The notes beneath the pieces are model-generated. The model saw only the letters and a list, made by a program, of their open reading frames with translations, had not been told where the DNA came from and made no database searches. The position numbers and the translations under genes are program-made. A stretch of DNA of 16,887 nt from Paenibacillus sp. (GTDB lineage: Bacteria > Bacillota > Bacilli > Paenibacillales > Paenibacillaceae), in NCBI GenBank assembly GCA_029256665.1, contig JAQSXN010000011.1, positions 1 through 16,887 of the forward strand, written 5' to 3'. This document shows, in pieces, positions 14,212 through 16,887 of the stretch. How positions within the stretch are numbered: position 1 is the stretch's first letter; every line of letters starts with the position of its first letter.

Positions 14212-15378
14212 TTGAAAACTCGATTCGCATCAATTCTCGCACTAACCGTAGCCTTGGCGCTTATGCTGCCCGCATTCGCCGCGGCGGAGGAAGGAACGGC
14301 CTCCATAGACTTGGCTCCGTCCGCCCGTTCCGCCATTCTGATGGATGCCGACAGCGGCACCGTCATCTTCGAGAAAAACAGCCATGACCAACTGCCGCCG
14401 GCCAGCATTACGAAAATAATGACGTTATTGCTCATTATGGAGGCGCTGGACAACGGACAGCTTAAGCTGACGGACAAGGTCAGCACGAGCGAATACGCGG
14501 CTTCGATGGGCGGATCGCAGATTTTTCTCGAGCAAGGCGAAGAGATGTCCGTCGAAGACATGATCAAAGGCATTGCTCTTGCTTCGGGCAATGACGCATC
14601 CGTCGCGATGGCGGAGAAGCTGGCCGGCACGGAAGCGAATTTCGTCGCGATGATGAACGCGAAAGCGCAGGAGCTGGGCATGAAGGAAACGCATTTCGTG
14701 AATCCGAACGGACTTCCCGTGCAAGGCCATTATTCGTCCGCGCACGATATCGCCGTCATGTCGCGGGAGCTGCTGAAGCATCAGGAAGTGACGAAGTATA
14801 CCGGCTTGTATCAGGATTATTTGCGCAAGACGTCCGAGAAGCCGTTCTGGCTCGTCAACACGAACAAGCTCGTCCGTTTCTACAGCGGCGCGGACGGCCT
14901 TAAGACAGGTTATACGAGCGAGGCCAAATACTGCCTTTCCGCCACGGCGAAGCGGGACGACATGCGCGTCATCGCGGTCGTCATGGGCGAGCCGACCACG
15001 AAGCAGCGCAATGTCGAAGTGTCGCAGATGTTCGATTATTCGTTCGCGCAATACATGAATTATTCCGTGATCGAAGCGGGAGACGGCATCGGGACGCTGC
15101 GAGTTCAAAAAGGGATGACGTCCGAGCTGCCGCTCGTCGCGGACCGTCCGTACAGCGTGCTGTTGAAAAAAGGCTCGGCTACGAAAGACATTCGCTACGA
15201 GCTTAAGCTGGACGACACCGTCAAGGCGCCGATCGCGGCGGGCGATTCCGTCGGCAAGCTGGTCGTCTACGACGGCGATCACGTGCTGAAGGAATTTACC
15301 GTGGAGTCGCCTCAGGACATCGCGAAGGCGAATTGGTGGAAGATGTTCAAACGGTCCGCGTCCAGCCTGTTCCGATAG
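14212..15378 (+). CDS. dacF: D-alanyl-D-alanine carboxypeptidase DacF
   Basis: A 388-residue low-molecular-weight penicillin-binding protein (peptidase family S11) that trims the terminal D-Ala from peptidoglycan stems. A signal peptide is clear at residues 1-25 (KTR, hydrophobic core, cleavage near AFA-AAEE). The three active-site motifs are present: S65-ITK68, SGN at 125-127 and KTG at 231-233, followed by a C-terminal beta domain and an end (WWKMFKRSASSLFR) that could be an amphipathic membrane anchor. The start is TTG at 14212 with GGAGG 9 nt upstream. Being immediately upstream of spoIIAA identifies it as DacF, which modifies spore cortex or germ-cell-wall peptidoglycan, rather than DacA or DacB. 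Confidence 0.93.
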   Translation: MKTRFASILALTVALALMLPAFAAAEEGTASIDLAPSARSAILMDADSGTVIFEKNSHDQLPPASITKIMTLLLIMEALDNGQLKLTDKVSTSEYAASMGGSQIFLEQGEEMSVEDMIKGIALASGNDASVAMAEKLAGTEANFVAMMNAKAQELGMKETHFVNPNGLPVQGHYSSAHDIAVMSRELLKHQEVTKYTGLYQDYLRKTSEKPFWLVNTNKLVRFYSGADGLKTGYTSEAKYCLSATAKRDDMRVIAVVMGEPTTKQRNVEVSQMFDYSFAQYMNYSVIEAGDGIGTLRVQKGMTSELPLVADRPYSVLLKKGSATKDIRYELKLDDTVKAPIAAGDSVGKLVVYDGDHVLKEFTVESPQDIAKANWWKMFKRSASSLFR

Positions 15379-15387
15379 TCCCGGAAA

Positions 15388-15428
15388 GCGGGCCGCTTCG
15401 CCAGTTAAAGCGGCAGCCCGCGTTTTTT
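15388..15428 (+). terminator. rho-independent terminator between dacF and spoIIAA
   Basis: GCGGGC-CGCTT (15388-15398) pairs with AAGCG and GCCCGC (15408-15412, 15416-15421) with a three-base bulge, followed by six T residues (15423-15428). It would limit read-through from dacF into the sigF operon. Confidence 0.85.
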
Positions 15429-15466
15429 GTCAGCTCGTAGCGGTATGCTTCTAGTTTTGTCGGCAT

Positions 15467-15494
15467 GCAGGAATAGGAAGGTCTCCTGTTGAAT
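15467..15494 (+). promoter_or_regulatory. sigma-H promoter of the spoIIAA-spoIIAB-sigF operon
   Basis: GCAGGAATA (15467-15475), a 12-nt spacer and GTTGAAT (15488-15494) match the sigma-H consensus RnAGGAwWW and RnnGAAT at every defined position. It lies 63 nt ahead of spoIIAA. The B. subtilis spoIIA operon is transcribed by sigma-H with Spo0A~P. A TGTCGGC at 15458-15464 matches 5 of 7 bases of the 0A box TGTCGAA, too weak to call. Confidence 0.8.
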
Positions 15495-15514
15495 CCCTTG
15501 TTCTATCTCGGCGA

Positions 15515-15528
15515 TTGCATCTATGCAA
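15515..15528. repeat. short palindrome in the spoIIAA leader
   Basis: TTGCAT-CT-ATGCAA is a perfect 6-bp dyad with a 2-nt centre, inside the 5' leader downstream of the sigma-H promoter and 29 nt ahead of the spoIIAA start. It could bind a dimeric protein or be chance. Confidence 0.35.
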
Positions 15529-15557
15529 CAATGACTGTGAGGAGATGAGGAGCGTAC

Positions 15558-15911
15558 ATGAGTCTGCAAATCGAGTTGGAGCACTACCGCAACGTGCTGA
15601 TCGTCCGGCTGTACGGAGAGCTGGACCATCATACGGCTAACGTCGTTCGGTTCAAGATGGAGGAGGCTCTCCTGAAGGATCACGTGAACCATGTCATTAT
15701 GAGCCTCAAAGAGCTGCAGTTCATGGACAGCTCCGGACTCGGCGTCATCTTGGGGCGCTACAAGCAAGTGAAGAGCAAAGGCGGCAAGATGGTCGTGTGC
15801 GACATCAACCCCGGTGTCAAACGATTGTTCGAACTGTCCGGCTTGTTCAAGATTATATCGGTTCACGACAACGAGAGGAACGCGATATCGAGTCTGGAGG
15901 TGGTGTCATGA
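15558..15911 (+). CDS. spoIIAA: anti-sigma-F factor antagonist SpoIIAA
   Basis: A 117-residue STAS-domain protein. When unphosphorylated it binds SpoIIAB and releases sigma-F in the forespore; SpoIIAB phosphorylates it and SpoIIE removes the phosphate. The phosphorylation site is S58 in [14 protein letters not shown], at the same residue number as in B. subtilis. The N-terminal strand pattern [15 protein letters not shown] is typical. GAGGAG sits 5 nt before the ATG. The stop overlaps the SpoIIAB start as ATGA (15908-15911), so the two are translationally coupled, which matters because their stoichiometry sets sigma-F release. Confidence 0.96.
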   Translation: MSLQIELEHYRNVLIVRLYGELDHHTANVVRFKMEEALLKDHVNHVIMSLKELQFMDSSGLGVILGRYKQVKSKGGKMVVCDINPGVKRLFELSGLFKIISVHDNERNAISSLEVVS

Positions 15912-16354
15912 CAGGCAGCAACCTAATGAAGCTGACATTTAGCGCCCGCTCGGAGAACGAAGCGTTCGCGCGCGTCTCCGTAGCCTCCTTCGTCGCCCAG
16001 CTCGACCCGACGATGGAGGAGTTAAACGATCTGAAGACCGCGGTGTCCGAGGCCGTTACGAATGCCATTATCCATGGCTACGACAATGATCCGAGCCGCG
16101 AGGTGACGATAGAAGTCGCGATCGAGCGCGATACCGTCTCCATCGTGATCTCCGACGACGGCAACGGCATCGAGGACGTGGAGCTTGCGCGCCAGCCGCT
16201 CTATACGTCCAAGCCCGAGCTGGAGCGTTCGGGGATGGGCTTCACCATCATGGAAAACTTCATGGACCATTTCGAAGTGGCGAGCAGAGTGGACGGCGGA
16301 ACCCGCGTCGCGATGCTCAAACGGATCGAATCAAAAAAAGCGCTCTATAACTAG
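15908..16354 (+). CDS. spoIIAB: anti-sigma-F factor and SpoIIAA kinase SpoIIAB
   Basis: A 148-residue serine kinase of the GHKL fold. It holds sigma-F inactive and phosphorylates SpoIIAA. The N-box is [11 protein letters not shown], the G1 box is DDGNGI, the lid has [15 protein letters not shown], and the G2 box is [10 protein letters not shown]. These match B. subtilis SpoIIAB almost residue for residue. The ATG at 15908 overlaps the SpoIIAA stop and is preceded by GGAGGTGG within the end of spoIIAA. The in-frame ATG at 15926 (MKLTFSAR) is a possible later start but has no better site. The reading frame is open further upstream inside spoIIAA, which is not part of the protein. sigF begins 20 nt after the stop. 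Confidence 0.96.
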   Translation: MTGSNLMKLTFSARSENEAFARVSVASFVAQLDPTMEELNDLKTAVSEAVTNAIIHGYDNDPSREVTIEVAIERDTVSIVISDDGNGIEDVELARQPLYTSKPELERSGMGFTIMENFMDHFEVASRVDGGTRVAMLKRIESKKALYN

Positions 16355-16374
16355 AGCATAGGGGGCACGGCCTC

Positions 16375-16887
16375 ATGGATGTCGGAATGAAGCAAACAGC
16401 CCAGCCTTATTTGGACGATGCCGAAGTCAAGCGATTGATCGCGCTCAGCCAATCCGGCGACACCGTCGCGAGGGATACGCTCGTAGGCTGCAATATCCGC
16501 CTCGTATGGTCCGTCGTCCAGCGTTTCATGAACCGCGGCTACGAGCCGGAGGACTTGTTCCAGATCGGCTGCATCGGACTCCTGAAATCGGTGGACAAAT
16601 TCGATCTATCGTACGACGTTAAGTTTTCCACTTACGCGGTTCCGATGATCATCGGGGAAATTCAGCGATTCCTGCGCGACGACGGAACGCTCAAGGTAAG
16701 CCGTTCGCTCAAGGAGACAGCCAACAAGGTCCGCAAGATGAAGGATGAGCTGTCGAAGACGATGGGGAGACTGCCGACGATCAAAGAAGTAGCGGAAGCG
16801 CTCGGCATTACGCCGGAGGATGTCGTGTTCGCGCAGGAGGCCAATAAGCCTCCGACGTCGATTCACGAAACCGTCTTCGAGAACGAC
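16375..16887 (+). CDS. sigF: RNA polymerase sigma factor sigma-F, 3' truncated by window end
   Basis: The first 171 residues of the forespore-specific sigma-F; the gene runs off the window. Region 2 is clear: NIRLVWSVVQRFMNRGYEPEDLFQIGCIGLLKSVDKFDLS, then VKFSTYAVPMIIGEIQRFLRDDGTLKVSR (residues 82-110), which covers the -10 recognition and melting helix and the start of region 3. Region 3 follows with GRLPTIKEVAEALGITPEDV. Region 4 is outside the window. The ATG at 16375 is 9 nt after AGGGGG (16360-16365); an in-frame ATG at 16387 is less likely. It is the third gene of the spoIIA operon, after its own anti-sigma and anti-anti-sigma factors. The absence of an upstream stress-type partner set and the dacF neighbour rule out sigma-B. 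Confidence 0.95.
   Translation, partial: MDVGMKQTAQPYLDDAEVKRLIALSQSGDTVARDTLVGCNIRLVWSVVQRFMNRGYEPEDLFQIGCIGLLKSVDKFDLSYDVKFSTYAVPMIIGEIQRFLRDDGTLKVSRSLKETANKVRKMKDELSKTMGRLPTIKEVAEALGITPEDVVFAQEANKPPTSIHETVFEND

Noticed and set aside
1..16887. CRISPR array, tRNA, rRNA, prophage or transposase genes
   Set aside because: No regularly spaced repeats, cloverleaf-forming segments, rRNA-like stretches or recombinase genes other than XerD were seen on either strand.

Overview
The window comes from an endospore-forming, GC-moderate member of the Firmicutes (Bacillota), most likely Paenibacillaceae (Paenibacillus or Cohnella-like). The evidence is the sporulation genes (spoIIM, dacF, spoIIAA, spoIIAB, sigF, an mciZ-like gene and a Spo0E-like gene), strong AGGAGG-type ribosome binding sites, frequent TTG starts, and the gene order fur - yqzK - xerD - drm - punA - pdp - dacF - spoIIAA - spoIIAB - sigF, which is the classic Bacillales arrangement. 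Both ends of the window cut genes: the E1-alpha gene at the left and sigF at the right.

Positions 1-3839 hold a plus-strand operon for the branched-chain 2-oxoacid dehydrogenase: E1-alpha (partial), E1-beta and the lipoyl E2, followed after 22 nt by lipB, the octanoyltransferase that starts lipoylation of E2. The intergenic stretch 3840-4212 is not empty. It carries a minus-strand 33-residue single-pass membrane protein resembling Prli42, a short hairpin, and a 166-bp MITE-like element with imperfect 20-bp terminal inverted repeats. A PepT-like M20 peptidase follows (4213-5358).

The gap 5359-5667 is filled on the minus strand by a small gene resembling mciZ, the mother-cell inhibitor of FtsZ. 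Then come nudF (ADP-ribose pyrophosphatase), spoIIM (engulfment), fur, ald (alanine dehydrogenase), yqzK, xerD, drm and punA. A 61-residue Spo0E-like phosphatase gene sits just ahead of pdp, and its upstream region carries three ATTGTRACA repeats in helical phase in front of a TATAAT box that lacks a -35. After a strong terminator come dacF, with a sigma-G-like promoter, a second terminator, and the spoIIAA-spoIIAB-sigF operon, preceded by a near-perfect sigma-H promoter.

Taken together the region interleaves carbon and nucleoside salvage (branched-chain oxoacids, peptides, ADP-ribose, alanine, purine and pyrimidine nucleosides) with the early sporulation decision. The core gene set is conserved and well understood. 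The less described material is the two small antisense genes, the repeat element, the phased repeats ahead of the Spo0E-like gene, and an XerD with serine where the catalytic lysine is expected. I did not find evidence for a wholly new multi-gene system.
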